NCBI RefSeq assembly: GCF_001659605.2
Contig: NC_035168.2
Location: forward strand, 1-64,000
Direction: 5' to 3'
Length of the DNA stretch: 64,000 bases
Source of the DNA: Manihot esculenta
Taxonomy: Eukaryota; Streptophyta; Magnoliopsida; Malpighiales; Euphorbiaceae
Shown here: positions 36,884-47,520 of the stretch, piece after piece
Layout of the letters: each line of letters opens with the position of its first letter
Numbering within the stretch: the stretch's first letter is position 1
The notes under the pieces: generated by a model
The model's input: the letters and a program-made list of their open reading frames with translations, nothing else
Databases searched by the model: none
What the model was told of the DNA's origin: nothing
Position numbers and translations under genes: made by a program

Positions 36884-36890
36884 TATATAA
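36884..36890 (+). promoter_or_regulatory. TATA box of LTR H
   Basis: TATATAA in the context GCCCCTATATAAGAGCTCC, at the place of the TATAAAA in C and F. Confidence 0.65.
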
Positions 36891-38469
36891 GAGCTCCATG
36901 GCCGAAACGGGCGAGTTTTCTCCCCATTTTCGGCCACGGTGAGTTCATGCTCTCCTATGGTTGTTTTCAATGTTTTTCCTTCTGATCTTTCATGTTTTAA
37001 CAAGCTTTATGTTGATTTGAAGATATTTGAACAAAAAAGCGAGTTTTGGAAGCTTGAAGACCAAAGAGTTGAGATCTCTCCCATCTCCGAGTTGGATCGT
37101 CTCTCCTCTCGTTCTTCAAGAGGTAAGAGTAGATCCATAGTTCCTTTAAGGTTTTAAACAAGTTTTATGAAGATTTATGGGGTAGAAATGCATGTATAGG
37201 TTATGTTGAGTTTATGGGTTTACTTTGTGTTTATGAGCAATGTATGTTGGATATGCATGTTTGATGTGTTGTAGATGGGGTTTAGGATAGTTTGAAGCCC
37301 CTAGGAGCTTGTATGCTTGAGAATGCATGTTGTAGAATAGGAAAATGCATGATTGGATGTGTTGGGAGGCGTTATGCATGAGGAAGGCTGAGTTTCTGCC
37401 CTTTGGGAAGAACTCAAGTTCGGCAGCCGAAGGTTCTTTCGGCCGCCGAACCTGCCTATGGTAGCATGAATCGGCTGCCGAACCCTGCCCCCGAAAGTGG
37501 ACTTTCGGCTCTGGAAGGGAGTTTCGGCCGCCGAAGGTGCCACCGAACATGCATGAGTTTCGTCTCTGGAGGGAACCTTCGGCCGCCGAAAGTGCCACCG
37601 AAGGTGCATGACTTTCGGCTCTGGAGGGCCTTTCGGCCGCCGAACCTGCCGCCGAAAGTGCCCTGTTCAGCTCTCCTTTGCATGATTTCTATGATTGTTT
37701 TAAGGTGTTTTAGGGGGTTTTTGGGGAGTATTTTAGAGTCATGTTCATGAATGTTTGGTCCCACATTTGAGTCCACCTGTGTAGGTTCGGACCTGAGGAA
37801 CCGAGGACCCCAACAGTGAGTCAGTCGCTTCAGAGTCAGTAGAGCTTCAGCCAGAGGTCAGTGGAATAAACACTTATGTTTTAAAGCAATTAAATATTGA
37901 TTTGAGCATGTTCATGTATCACGAATGCCATGTGATATTATAGGTTGTTTGCATTAGAATTCACGAATATGTTGCATTGCATAACTTGATGACGATGTGG
38001 ATGGATGTTGGATGATCCTTAGTCCTCAATATGATACGATGTAATATGATACGGTATGGCATGGTATGGAAGTTCGGTTGACCCATTCTACGTCCCGGCA
38101 CTATGTAAGAGAAAGACCGGTTGACCCATTCTACGTCCCGGCACATTGGAATGTTATGATATGTTATGTTTAAGAGAAAGACCGGTTGACCCATTCTACG
38201 TTCTGGCACCTTGGAATGTAGAGGACTATTGGTGACAATACCATCCTTGATGTGATTTGTTTGTGATGTGTTGCATCTCATGGAAGCATGAAATTAAATT
38301 GAATGTTTATTTATTTTGCTCACTGGGCTTTATAGCTCACCCCTCTCCCTTAACCCCCAGGTTTGCAGGTACAGGGTAGACCAGGAGGTCAGCAGGAGTA
38401 GAGTTATGTTATTGTAATAGCTAGATGTGGACATGAATATGATGTAATGTAAAAGTATAGTATAGAAAA

Positions 38470-40939
38470 TGTAATACCCGGCTAGTTCAGGCATCAGAAT
38501 TCTTACCATCCGGTGGAATTTCGGAATGTCAGAGGTTCTAGACGGGTAAGAGTGAAGGTTTTCTAAAAGGTTTTTAAGTGTTTAAAGGGTTTGATTCAGA
38601 AAAGAGTTAAGTTTTGAGGAGAAGTGGCCTAAGGAGTTTCTGTCATGTTCGGCCCCCGAATGGTAAGTTCGGCCGCCGAAAGTGCTCAATGTTCGGCCCC
38701 CGAAGGTTAAGTTCGGCCCCCGAAAGTTGCATGGTTTTGCATGCAGTTTCGGCAGTCGAAACTGGGGTGGTCGGCTAAGCTGTGCATGCTCCTCAGTCCG
38801 TGATTTGGCCAGGTGTTCACCTCCAGATCATGACCAGAGGTGAGGCCACGTTTCTCCTGACTCATCTGCAAGCTTTTAATCAGCTTATGCAGAGGGTTGC
38901 TCATTTGCAAACGGTTTTGAACGTTTTTGAGAGAAAAGAAGAGTTGTGAGGGTTTGAAGCTTTGGAGGAGGAGTTGCTGAGTTGGCTGTTCCTCTTCTGT
39001 TTTCAGGAGGTAAGGGCAGCTTTTTACCTTGTTTTAATGATTTATACCAGCTTTTAAAGAGGGTAAGGGTAGAGTTACATGTATAGGGTTTAAGTTTAGT
39101 TTTTTATAGTTATGCATGCACGCTTGTCTATGTGTTATGTTTGTTGTTTTGTTGGGGTTGTAAGGTAGTTTTGGACCCCTTTGTTCATATATGTGAGTAT
39201 ATGTGTGTTAAGGAGTTGTGGTATGCATGTTTAGAGAGGTGAAAAGGATGGAGGAGCTAGGTTGCGGGTGAAGCTGAGTTCTTGAAGAACTCAGGTTCGG
39301 CAGCCGAAGGAGCATTCGGCCACCGAACCTCTTGCATGGTGGCTTAGGCTGCCACAGCTTGCCCCCGAGTGTTTTAAGGTTCGGCTCTGTTTAGGGGTTT
39401 CGGCCGCCGAAGGTGCCGCCGAAGGTTAGAGACTTTCGTCTCTGGAGTATGTTGTGGCCCCCGAACCTTGCCCCTGAAAGGGTTCGGCAGCCGAAAGTAG
39501 ACATTCGGCCGCCGAAAGTATGCAAGTTTCGGCTTTGGACAGGGCATTCGGCCGCCGAACCTGCTGCCGACTGTGTTCTGTCTAGCCTTTCTTTTGCATG
39601 CTTTATGTGATTGTTCTACGAACTTGTTAAGAGGTTTTGGGCAGTTGTTTAAGAGTGGTTAAGAGTATGTTTGACACCTCATTCGAGTCCATTTGTGTAG
39701 GATTGGACCCGACAGTTCAGGGAGGTCGTCAGGATTAGCAGTTGCAGCGTCAGTCAGGTTTCTGCTTGAGGAGCAGAGGTGAGTAGAACTAAACTTAATC
39801 TTTTTATTAAAGAAACAGAATGCTTTTCAGCATAGTTCATGCATCATGACTGTTATAGTAGGGTGAGTTGCATTAGAATCACGAAGTTGTTGCATTGTCT
39901 TATTCAGTGATAGTGGGAATTGGACCAAGGCGACATCAATAGCCCTTAGAGGGAGTTTTGAGGTCATGTCTAATTCCAGATGATTGGACCCAGGCGACAT
40001 CAATAGCCCATCGAGGGAGTTTTGAAGTCATGTCCAATCAATGATGTGGAATGTATGAGTTGTGTTGCATTTTCATAAAAGATGTGTATGAATGAACCTT
40101 TTTCAGTGTTTCTACTCACTAGGCTTTAGAAGCTCATCCCTTTCCCTTAATCCCAGTTTTGCAGGTTCAGTATAGCAGGGAAAGTCAGCAACAGCAGAGT
40201 GTTGATTCGAAGACTGCTTGTGTAATAGACTAGTGTGGACATGATGTAAATGAAAGAGATATATGTAAAGGCATGTAATAGCTAGTAAGTCAGGATGATA
40301 TGGTTTAGAATGTGCTTTGCCTAGTGTTTGTTTATCCCTTGTATATGCATGTATCCTGTTTTTAGTTTCTTGATGAGAAGTGAGTCAAACCAGGCTTAAT
40401 ACATATTGTGTTTCGAAAACCCAGTGAAGGATAACTGTGAGGGAAGATAGGGTTTCATTCCCTTGACCCAAGATCAGTGCAAAGGAAAGACCAGGTTTGA
40501 TTCCTGTGATCCACAGAGTAGACCACTAGAGAAGACCAGGTTTGATTCCTGTGACTCTATGGTAGCCAAGTTAACTTATGATATGCTGACCCTTATAGAG
40601 TGGGTTCTATGCTGCAGAGCGCATAGGGTATGGAGGTTACTTGGTAAAGCATCACTGGTGTATTATAGATAGCCAGAGGGCTAGTTCAGATTAGTATATC
40701 TGAGCATTTTGGTTCATATGATTGGACCTACAGAGAGTGTTTTGAAAGGTTAAGTCTGGTTGTTTTTAAGCAAAGTTTTAACAGTTAATAGTCCAGTCGG
40801 ATCATGTATGGGATTTTAACAAATACACAGAGTTCAGGATAGGCTTACTACGGGTCTAGGCGGCCTTAAGCCGATCTGGATCCTAGTGCCGAGCGGTTCG
40901 GACCGTTACAAAGAGGGTACCGGTTTCCGGGCTGTTACA
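38470..40939 (+). repeat. Left LTR of E
   Basis: 2,470 bp, TGTAATACCCGGCTAGTTCAGG..CCGGGCTGTTACA. Palindrome clusters lie at 38648-38760 and 39296-39570. Donor-like GTAAGG at 39010, mini-exon-like block 39701-39778, and paired repeats at 39903-40030 and 40491-40552. Confidence 0.95.
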
Positions 40940-40941
40940 GA

Positions 40942-40953
40942 TGGTATCAGAGC
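40942..40953 (+). other. Primer-binding site of E
   Basis: TGGTATCAGAGC two bases after the LTR; initiator tRNA-Met type. Confidence 0.9.
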
Positions 40954-41225
40954 ATAGGGCCTCATAAGTACGGTGTGTTGAGCATTTTTGTTCAAGGATT
41001 AGAGATATCTCACATCGGAAAGAGGTTGGTCTAGAGGTTATAGAAAGGCAAAGCACAATAAGTTAAATCATGTCCACTAAGATAGGAAGTTTGTTTTGCA
41101 TGCTGATGTGAATTGCCATGCTGGATGCTATGCATGTATATGTTGTATGTTCATGTGTCTTTCATATGAACTATATGTGTGCTAATGTTTGCTTATTTGT
41201 GTTTTGTGTTTTCAGAAGAGCTAAG

Positions 41226-41819
41226 ATGAGTGGAATTAGTCCTCAGAGTGATTCAGATCCGTCGGAAGGGTCTTTTGATGATAGTAGCGAAGGAATGAAT
41301 CTAGAATCAGAAAACAGGAGAGAGCTAGAAGTGGATGTGCAAAGAAGGGATGTAGGTGTACAGGTGAATTTAGATGAAGAGACTTTAGAGGATACTCAGA
41401 CCAAGGATTCTAGGATAGGAGAGAATGAATCCTCCACCTGGAGTACAGCTACCTGGAAAGGAGCAAAGTGGGGGAAAGCTACAAAGAAAAAGGTTAGGGG
41501 CCTTAAAGGGTCAAAGAAAAAGGAGTTCTGGAATAGGATAAACCCTAGTTTGGATAGTGATGCTGGTCCGAGTTCGAGACCAAAATGTTTGAGGTGTGGA
41601 AGGTTGCATAAGGGAGTCTGTCGTGTAGGGATAACAGGATGTTATAGGTGTGGTCAGGAAGGGCATATGATACGTGCGTGTCCTGTTGCGCCTTGGATGG
41701 TTCGGTCCCAGCGGACTTTTTCAGATAGAAAGGTTCAGCAGGGAATAGCACCCTCAGGTTCAGTGGTGCCAGGTATGCTCGTGAGTTTTGATGTATATGT
41801 TTGTTTTTGTGGATCCTAG
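41226..41819 (+). CDS. Zinc-knuckle Gag-like protein of element E
   Basis: 197 codons from ATG at 41226 (MSGISPQSDSDPSEGSFDD), ten bases after a TTTTCAG acceptor-like site; the upstream open frame is probably leader. The acidic N-terminal half matches the D protein almost residue for residue up to KKKVRGLKGSKK. An EFWNRINPSLDSDAG linker, like the FWNR linker in the full Gag of F and I, comes next, followed by two intact knuckles ([26 protein letters not shown]) and a tail (MVRSQRTFSDRKVQQGIAPS). No capsid-type domain is present. The frame ends in former protease-leader sequence. An RNA-binding or packaging role is inferred. Being open in both D and E while the adjacent pol is ruined is notable. 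Confidence 0.7.
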   Translation: MSGISPQSDSDPSEGSFDDSSEGMNLESENRRELEVDVQRRDVGVQVNLDEETLEDTQTKDSRIGENESSTWSTATWKGAKWGKATKKKVRGLKGSKKKEFWNRINPSLDSDAGPSSRPKCLRCGRLHKGVCRVGITGCYRCGQEGHMIRACPVAPWMVRSQRTFSDRKVQQGIAPSGSVVPGMLVSFDVYVCFCGS

Positions 41820-42189
41820 TAGGATTGAAAGTAATAGAATGAAATAGAATTACATGTTCCGAGTAAAAGTTAAAGAGATGGAGAGGTAGAGAAAAGTGAA
41901 TAGCTAAGAGTTAAAGAAATAGAGTATCAGAAAAGAGTTAAAGAGAGAGTTGTGGTATAAGATGCTATGTTTCAGGTTTCTCTAATCCCAGGCATAGTGA
42001 GACTGGTTCTCTCAAGTCAGAAGTAAAGGTAAGTAAGATAAAAGTAGAAAGAAAAGTGGGATAGATCAGAAAAAGAGGAAAAACAAAAGAAAAAAAAAAA
42101 GGGGTTGAGAGTAGTCTGGGAATAGGTGGTAGTTGAGGCAGAGGAAAAGGTCAGTCTTTTCTTCAGTGGATTCCCGAGAGAAGTTCCAT

Positions 42190-43010
42190 TTGCTTTAGTT
42201 TGGATCTTCACCCTGACTCAGTAAGAGGCTGCTACATCACACACGGTGACGTCAGGTGCGTTCACGTGAAAGTAATGAGATGTGTATGCTAGTTGTTTTG
42301 AACCCCAGTGTCTTCGCTTTTCTTGTTGCTTAGTGAGCCGATGATAGCATGGGTTTGGTGACTTCTGGGCTTAGAGTGTTTTTCTTGGGTCAATGGACCT
42401 GAATGTGATCCATCTGAGGTAGAGTTAGTCAGTTCAGGTCAGAGTTTGTGGTGAGTAGATGCAATCCAGCTGACCTTATGGTTCTAGAGGTGACTGTATG
42501 ATGTCCTTCTAGGGCGGATTGATGCATTACTCATGGTACTACCTGTGTCCATAGAGACAAGGTAGGGAAATTGGATGGGTCAGGCAGTCCTTTAGGGGGA
42601 CAGAGTATAGATGCCTAGAAGTTTGATATCAGTCCTACAGGCTCATTGTTATACAGGAAAGGTTGTCAGCGGGTTCTCTTAGCTCTTGTGAGCAAGTTTG
42701 TCAGGACAGGGAATCAGCCTCAGTGCCCTTTTCTAGTGAGTACTAGATGTTTCCCCGGTAGGCTGTCAGGTTTACCATCTGTCAGGGAGGTTGGATTGGA
42801 ATGAGAATGGTATCTGGACGCGGAACCATTGCTTCCTCTCTTTCCTCTACAGAATGGCACCTGCAGAGAGAGAGCTAAGAATAGTCAGGATAGTGGAAAA
42901 GAGGTTTGGTAGTTAAGGGTTTTATCTGACTTAGTCCCTCACCCTGGTATATGCACAAGTTGGTGTGGGAAACGAAAGATGAATCCTTAAGGTTTTGCTC
43001 TGATAGGTTA
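42190..43010 (+). pseudogene. Decayed protease-RT relic in E
   Basis: Collinear nucleotide likeness to element I: the protease leader near 42195, the DVYAL..P..SHSF site near 42280, the VSGP.CDPS segment near 42390, the [11 protein letters not shown] segment near 42480, the linker to RT near 42600-42800, then the RT start near 42850-43010. There are stops and indels throughout. It shows the element came from a full gag-pol ancestor. Confidence 0.65.
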
Positions 43011-43333
43011 ATAGATCAGTAAGTTCAAGCTGGTAAATAAGAACTCTTGGTTCGGATTGATGATCTTTTAGCTGCTCTGATAAAAGTTATTTATGGTTTT
43101 GGTGTGATCAAAGTTTCGAATGCTACCAGTTGAGAGTTTGGAAGTCAAGGTTAGAAAGAGGTTGGTTAAGAAAAGATAAAGAGAAAAAGGAATAAGGATC
43201 AGCATAGCGCAGCGAAAGCTGTAGAGGTCCGAAAAAGGATTTTGCAGTATGGACTCAACACAGGAAAATAGAGATTCAGGAATTCTCTCTTTCGAGAGAA
43301 GTGGTAGGTTTTATATGTTTAGCTGTTTGTTTT

Positions 43334-43353
43334 AACATTCGAGGACGAATGTT
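43334..43353. other. Perfect palindrome upstream of the PPT of E
   Basis: AACATTCG-AGGA-CGAATGTT, the same sequence as in D on the other strand. Confidence 0.88.
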
Positions 43354-43357
43354 TTAT

Positions 43358-43370
43358 AAGGGGGGAAGAA
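43358..43370 (+). other. Polypurine tract of E
   Basis: AAGGGGGGAAGAA abutting the right LTR. Confidence 0.88.
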
Positions 43371-45840
43371 TGTAATACCCGGCTAGTTCAGGCATCAGAA
43401 TTCTTACCATCCGGTGGAATTCCGGAATGTCAGAGGTTCTAGACGGGTAAGAGTGAAGGTTTTCTAAAAGGTTTTTAAGTGTTTAAAGGGTTTGATTCAG
43501 AAAAGAGTTAAGTTTTGAGGAGAAGTGGCCTAAGGAGTTTCTGTCATGTTCGGCCCCCGAATGGTAAGTTCGGCCGCCGAAAGTGCTCAATGTTCGGCCC
43601 CCGAAGGTTAAGTTCGGCCCCCGAAAGTTGCATGGTTTTGCATGCAGTTTCGGCAGTCGAAACTGGGGTGGTCGGCTAAGCTGTGCATGCTCCTCAGTCC
43701 GTGATTTGGCCAGGTGTTCACCTCCAGATCATGACCAGAGGTGAGGCCACGTTTCTCCTGACTCATCTGCAAGCTTTTAATCAGCTTATGCAGAGGGTTG
43801 CTCATTTGCAAACGGTTTTGAACGTTTTTGAGAGAAAAGAAGAGTTGTGAGGGTTTGAAGCTTTGGAGGAGGAGTTGCTGAGTTGGCTGTTCCTCTTCTG
43901 TTTTCAGGAGGTAAGGGCAGCTTTTTACCTTGTTTTAATGATTTATACCAGCTTTTAAAGAGGGTAAGGGTAGAGTTACATGTATAGGGTTTAAGTTTAG
44001 TTTTTGATAGTTATGCATGCACGCTTGTCTATGTGTTATGTTTGTTGTTTTGTTGGGGTTGTAAGGTAGTTTTGGACCCCTTTGTTCATATACGTGAGTA
44101 TATGTGTGTTAAGGAGTTGTGGTATGCATGTTTAGAGAGGTGAAAAGGATGGAGGAGCTAGGTTGCAGGTGAAGCTGAGTTCTTGAAGAACTCAGGTTCG
44201 GCAGCCGAAGGAGCATTCGGCCGCCGAACCTCTTGCATGGTGGCTTAGGCTGCCACAGCTTGCCCCCGAGTGTTTTAAGGTTCGGCTCTGTTTAGGGGTT
44301 TCGGCCGCCGAAGGTGCCGCCGAAGGTTAGAGACTTTCGTCTCTGGAGTATGTTGTGGCCCCCGAACCTTGCCCCTGAAAGGGTTCGGCAGCCGAAAGTA
44401 GACATTCGGCCGCCGAAAGTATGCAAGTTTCGGCTCTGGACAGGGCATTCGGCCGCCGAACCTGCTGCCGACTGTGTTCTGTCTAGCCTTTCTTTTGCAT
44501 GCTTTATGTGATTGTTCTACGAACTTGTTAAGAGGTTTTGGGCAGTTGTTTAAGAGTGGTTAAGAGTATGTTTGACACCTCATTCGAGTCCATTTGTGTA
44601 GGATTGGACCCGACAGTTCAGGGAGGTCGTCAGGATTAGCAGTTGCAGCGTCAGTCAGGTTTCTGCTTGAGGAGCAGAGGTGAGTAGAACTAAACTTAAT
44701 CTTTTTATTAAAGAAACAGAATGCTTTTCAGCATAGTTCATGCATCATGACTGTTATAGTAGGGTGAGTTGCATTAGAATCACGAAGTTGTTGCATTGTC
44801 TTATTCAGTGATAGTGGGAATTGGACCAAGGCGACATCAATAGCCCTTAGAGGGAGTTTTGAGGTCATGTCTAATTCCAGATGATTGGACCCAGGCGACA
44901 TCAATAGCCCGTCGAGGGAGTTTTGAAGTCATGTCCAATCAATGATGTGGAATGTATGAGTTGTGTTGCATTTTCATAAAAGATGTGTATGAATGAACCT
45001 TTTTCAGTGTTTCTACTCACTGGGCTTTAGAAGCTCATCCCTTTCCCTTAATCCCAGTTTTGCAGGTTCAGTATAGCAGGGAAAGTCAGCAACAGCAGAG
45101 TGTTGATTCGAAGACTGCTTGTGTAATAGACTAGTGTGGACATGATGTAAATGAAAGAGATATATGTAAAGGCATGTAATAGCTAGTAAGTCAGGATGAT
45201 ATGGTTTAGAATGTGCTTTGCCTAGTGTTTGTTTATCCCTTGTATATGCATGTATCCTGTTTTTAGTTTCTTGATGAGAAGTGAGTCAAACCAGGCTTAA
45301 TACATATTGTGTTTCGAAAACCCAGTGAAGGATAACTGTGAGGGAAGATAGGGTTTCATTCCCTTGACCCAAGATCAGTGCAAAGGAAAGACCAGGTTTG
45401 ATTCCTGTGATCCACAGAGTAGACCACTAGAGAAGACCAGGTTTGATTCCTGTGACTCTATGGTAGCCAAGTTAACTTATGATATGCTGACCCTTATAGA
45501 GTGGGTTCTATGCTGCAGAGCGCATAGGGTATGGAGGTTACTTGGTAAAGCATCACTGGTGTATTATAGATAGCCAGAGGGCTAGTTCAGATTAGTATAT
45601 CTGAGCATTTTGGTTCATATGATTGGACCTACAGAGAGTGTTTTGAAAGGTTAAGTCTGGTTGTTTTTAAGCAAAGTTTTAACAGTTAATAGTCCAGTCG
45701 GATCATGTATGGGATTTTAACAAATACACAGAGTTCAGGATAGGCTTACTACGGGTCTAGGCGGCCTTAAGCCGATCTGGATCCTAGTGCCGAGCGGTTC
45801 GGACCGTTACAAAGAGGGTACCGGTTTCCGTGCTGTTACA
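43371..45840 (+). repeat. Right LTR of E
   Basis: 2,470 bp, the same length as the left copy. Most of the differences seen are transitions, plus a G-to-T change in the terminal CCGTGCTGTTACA. Confidence 0.95.
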
Positions 45841-46219
45841 GAAAAGTAATGTATTGATGTTTATGGAAGTTTAGAGTTGTGCTTGACCATAGTATTATGT
45901 TAATCCCTTTCTAGTACATGATCTTAATGTTTAATGATGATTATTGTAAATCAAACTTAATTTATGTTATGTTACCCCATTGGAGCATTGATGAGGACTC
46001 CAAGGTGGGGTTAATGTTTATGTTTATGAATAGTGCATGCACAGGTTGAGTTTGGTGATTGAATGGAAAGAAAAGTTCAAAATTTTTATGTATGTTGTTA
46101 ATCATGCATGGGATTAAACAGGTTTACAGGATGAATGTTTGGCTTCATACGGGTCCCGACGGCCTTAAGCCGATCTGGATCCTAGCGCCGGTAGCGGTCC
46201 GATTTTCGGGTCGTTACAA

Positions 46220-47157
46220 CAGTGGTCACCCTGGAGCCACCAAGATGTACCAGGATTTGAAAAGAGTTTATTGGTGGCCAGCCATGAAGAGAGAAGTGGC
46301 ACAGTTTGTGTCAGCTTGCGAGGTATGTCAAAGGGTGAAGATGGAACATCAAAAGCCCGCTCGAATGCTTAACCCACTGCCGATTCCAGAGTGGAAATGG
46401 GAGAATATAGCTATGAATTTTATAGTGGGGTTACCGGCAACGTCTAACAGACTAGACTCCATATGGGTGATTGTGGACAGACTGACCAAATCTGCTCATT
46501 TCATCCCTGTCAGGAGTGGTTACTCTGTAGACAAGTTGGCCCAGGTGTATGTTGCTGAAGTGGTCAGGTTGCATGGGGCTCCTGTTTCAATAGTGTCAGA
46601 TAGAGGACCCCAGTTCACCTCCAGGTTTTGGCGGAGTCTGCAGAATGCTATGGGCACAAGGTTGGACTTTAGCACTGCTTTCCATCCACAGACTGACGGA
46701 CAGTCAGAGAGGACCATCCAGACTATTGAAGATATGCTCCGAATGTGTGTGCTAGATTTTGGCGGTTCTTAGAGGCAACATCTGCCTTTAGTGGAGTTTG
46801 CCTACAATAACAGCTATCATGCTAGCATAGGGATGGCTCCATATGAAGCTCTTTATGGGAGGAAGTGCAGGTCACCGGTTTGCTGGGAAGAAGTTGGAGA
46901 GAGGTCTTTAGCTGGGCCTGAGTTAATTGAGATCACCAGCAGGGTAGTGCCTATTATCAGAGAAAGAATCATAACTGCTGTGAGTCGGCAGAAAAGCTAT
47001 GCAGATGTTCGCAGGAAGTAGCTCGAGTTCTAGGAGGGAGATTTGGTGTTGCTCAAAGTGTCTCCAATGAAAGGGGTGGTTCGTTTTAGGAAGAAAGGTA
47101 AACTAGCTCCACGGTACATCGGACCCTTCGAGATCTTGCAGAAGATTGGGAATGTAT
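46220..47157 (+). pseudogene. Integrase fragment between LTR H and element J
   Basis: Plus-strand integrase of the I/F clade. It starts inside the zinc region ([20 protein letters not shown], then CEVCQRV), then the core: IAMNFIVGLP, where the first catalytic Asp is Asn, [12 protein letters not shown] with the second Asp, and [13 protein letters not shown] with the Glu. It carries stops at the end of FGGS and in RRK*LEF*EG, and ends within the GPF region (YIGPFEILQKIGNVS). It probably belongs to F or to the element H entered. At 47157 it meets element J tail to tail. Confidence 0.82.
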
Positions 47158-47520
47158 CGTGTATCCTGGGTGAACACTATACCGCGCATTATGAGCTTCC
47201 CTCATAATGTCTTCCTTCACACTGCTCTTATCTGGCACACAAAGTCGACTCCCATAACAGAGGATCCCTTTACTGTCAAATCTGAACTCTACACTGTTGC
47301 CTGACTGAAAAGTCCTGGCAATTTTCATCAACTCCGGGTCCTCGTGCTGTCTCTGAGCTATCTACTCCAGAAACACAGGTGTCACTCTCATCTGTGCGAT
47401 CAATGCACCTGTACCAGACACCTCTAGTTGTACTCCCTCTTCTAAGAGCTTGTAAAGCTCCATCACGACTGGTCTCAGTTCTGCTGCTATATGGGATAAA
47501 CTGCCTAGTGACTTCCGGCT
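47158..47520 (-). pseudogene. Element J pol tail (RNase H end to integrase zinc region)
   Basis: On the minus strand this continues the J polyprotein: the [12 protein letters not shown] start at 47520, [14 protein letters not shown] followed by a TAG stop, [35 protein letters not shown] and AHNARYSVHPG. It stops at about 47158, where the equivalent of element I continues with GATKMYQD. Confidence 0.83.

Larger units (their letters stand above)
38470..45840 (+). mobile_element. Non-autonomous LTR retrotransposon E
   Basis: A complete 7,371-bp element with GAAAA duplications (38465-38469, 45841-45845). Both LTRs are 2,470 bp and differ by only about nine substitutions that I noticed. The 2.43-kb interior has PBS, a 197-codon zinc-knuckle ORF, a decayed protease-RT relic, a palindrome and a PPT. 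It has no functional RT or integrase. Same family as D. Confidence 0.93.
36843..46219 (+). mobile_element. LTR fragment H, split by element E
   Basis: 36843-38469 and 45841-46219 are the middle and end of one LTR of the C type, ending GATTTTCGGGTCGTTACA. Its first ~300 bp are missing: RT of F joins it directly at a GGAGGCACC sequence. It keeps a TATA box (36884), palindromes (37418-37660), a donor-like site (37123), a mini-exon-like block (37785-37856) and three hairpin repeats (38074-38207). Either a solo LTR lost its 5' end with a piece of pol, or the join is a recombination product. Confidence 0.75.

Noticed and set aside
37403..37776. ORFs rich in SAAEPAAE, RPPKV and GRRCRR on both strands of LTRs
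   Set aside because: These are translations of the TTCGG-N3-CCGAA palindromes in different frames, appearing on both strands of every LTR copy.
40463..40672. 69-residue ORF repeated four times in the window (TQDQCKGKTRFDSCD)
   Set aside because: Present only because the LTRs of D and E are repeated; it reads through the tandem ACCAGGTTTGATTCCTG units.
41118..41225. Hydrophobic 36-residue N-terminal extension before MSG in E (and 21707-21814 in D)
   Set aside because: It looks like a signal peptide but lies in leader sequence ending in a TTTTCAG acceptor-like site, and the Gag start of I and F aligns with the downstream ATG.
46220..47157. Simple in-place inversion of the integrase segment of J
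   Set aside because: Both sides carry the AGTGNTCACCCNGGA stretch with mismatches; an inversion would not duplicate it. Kept only as an alternative.
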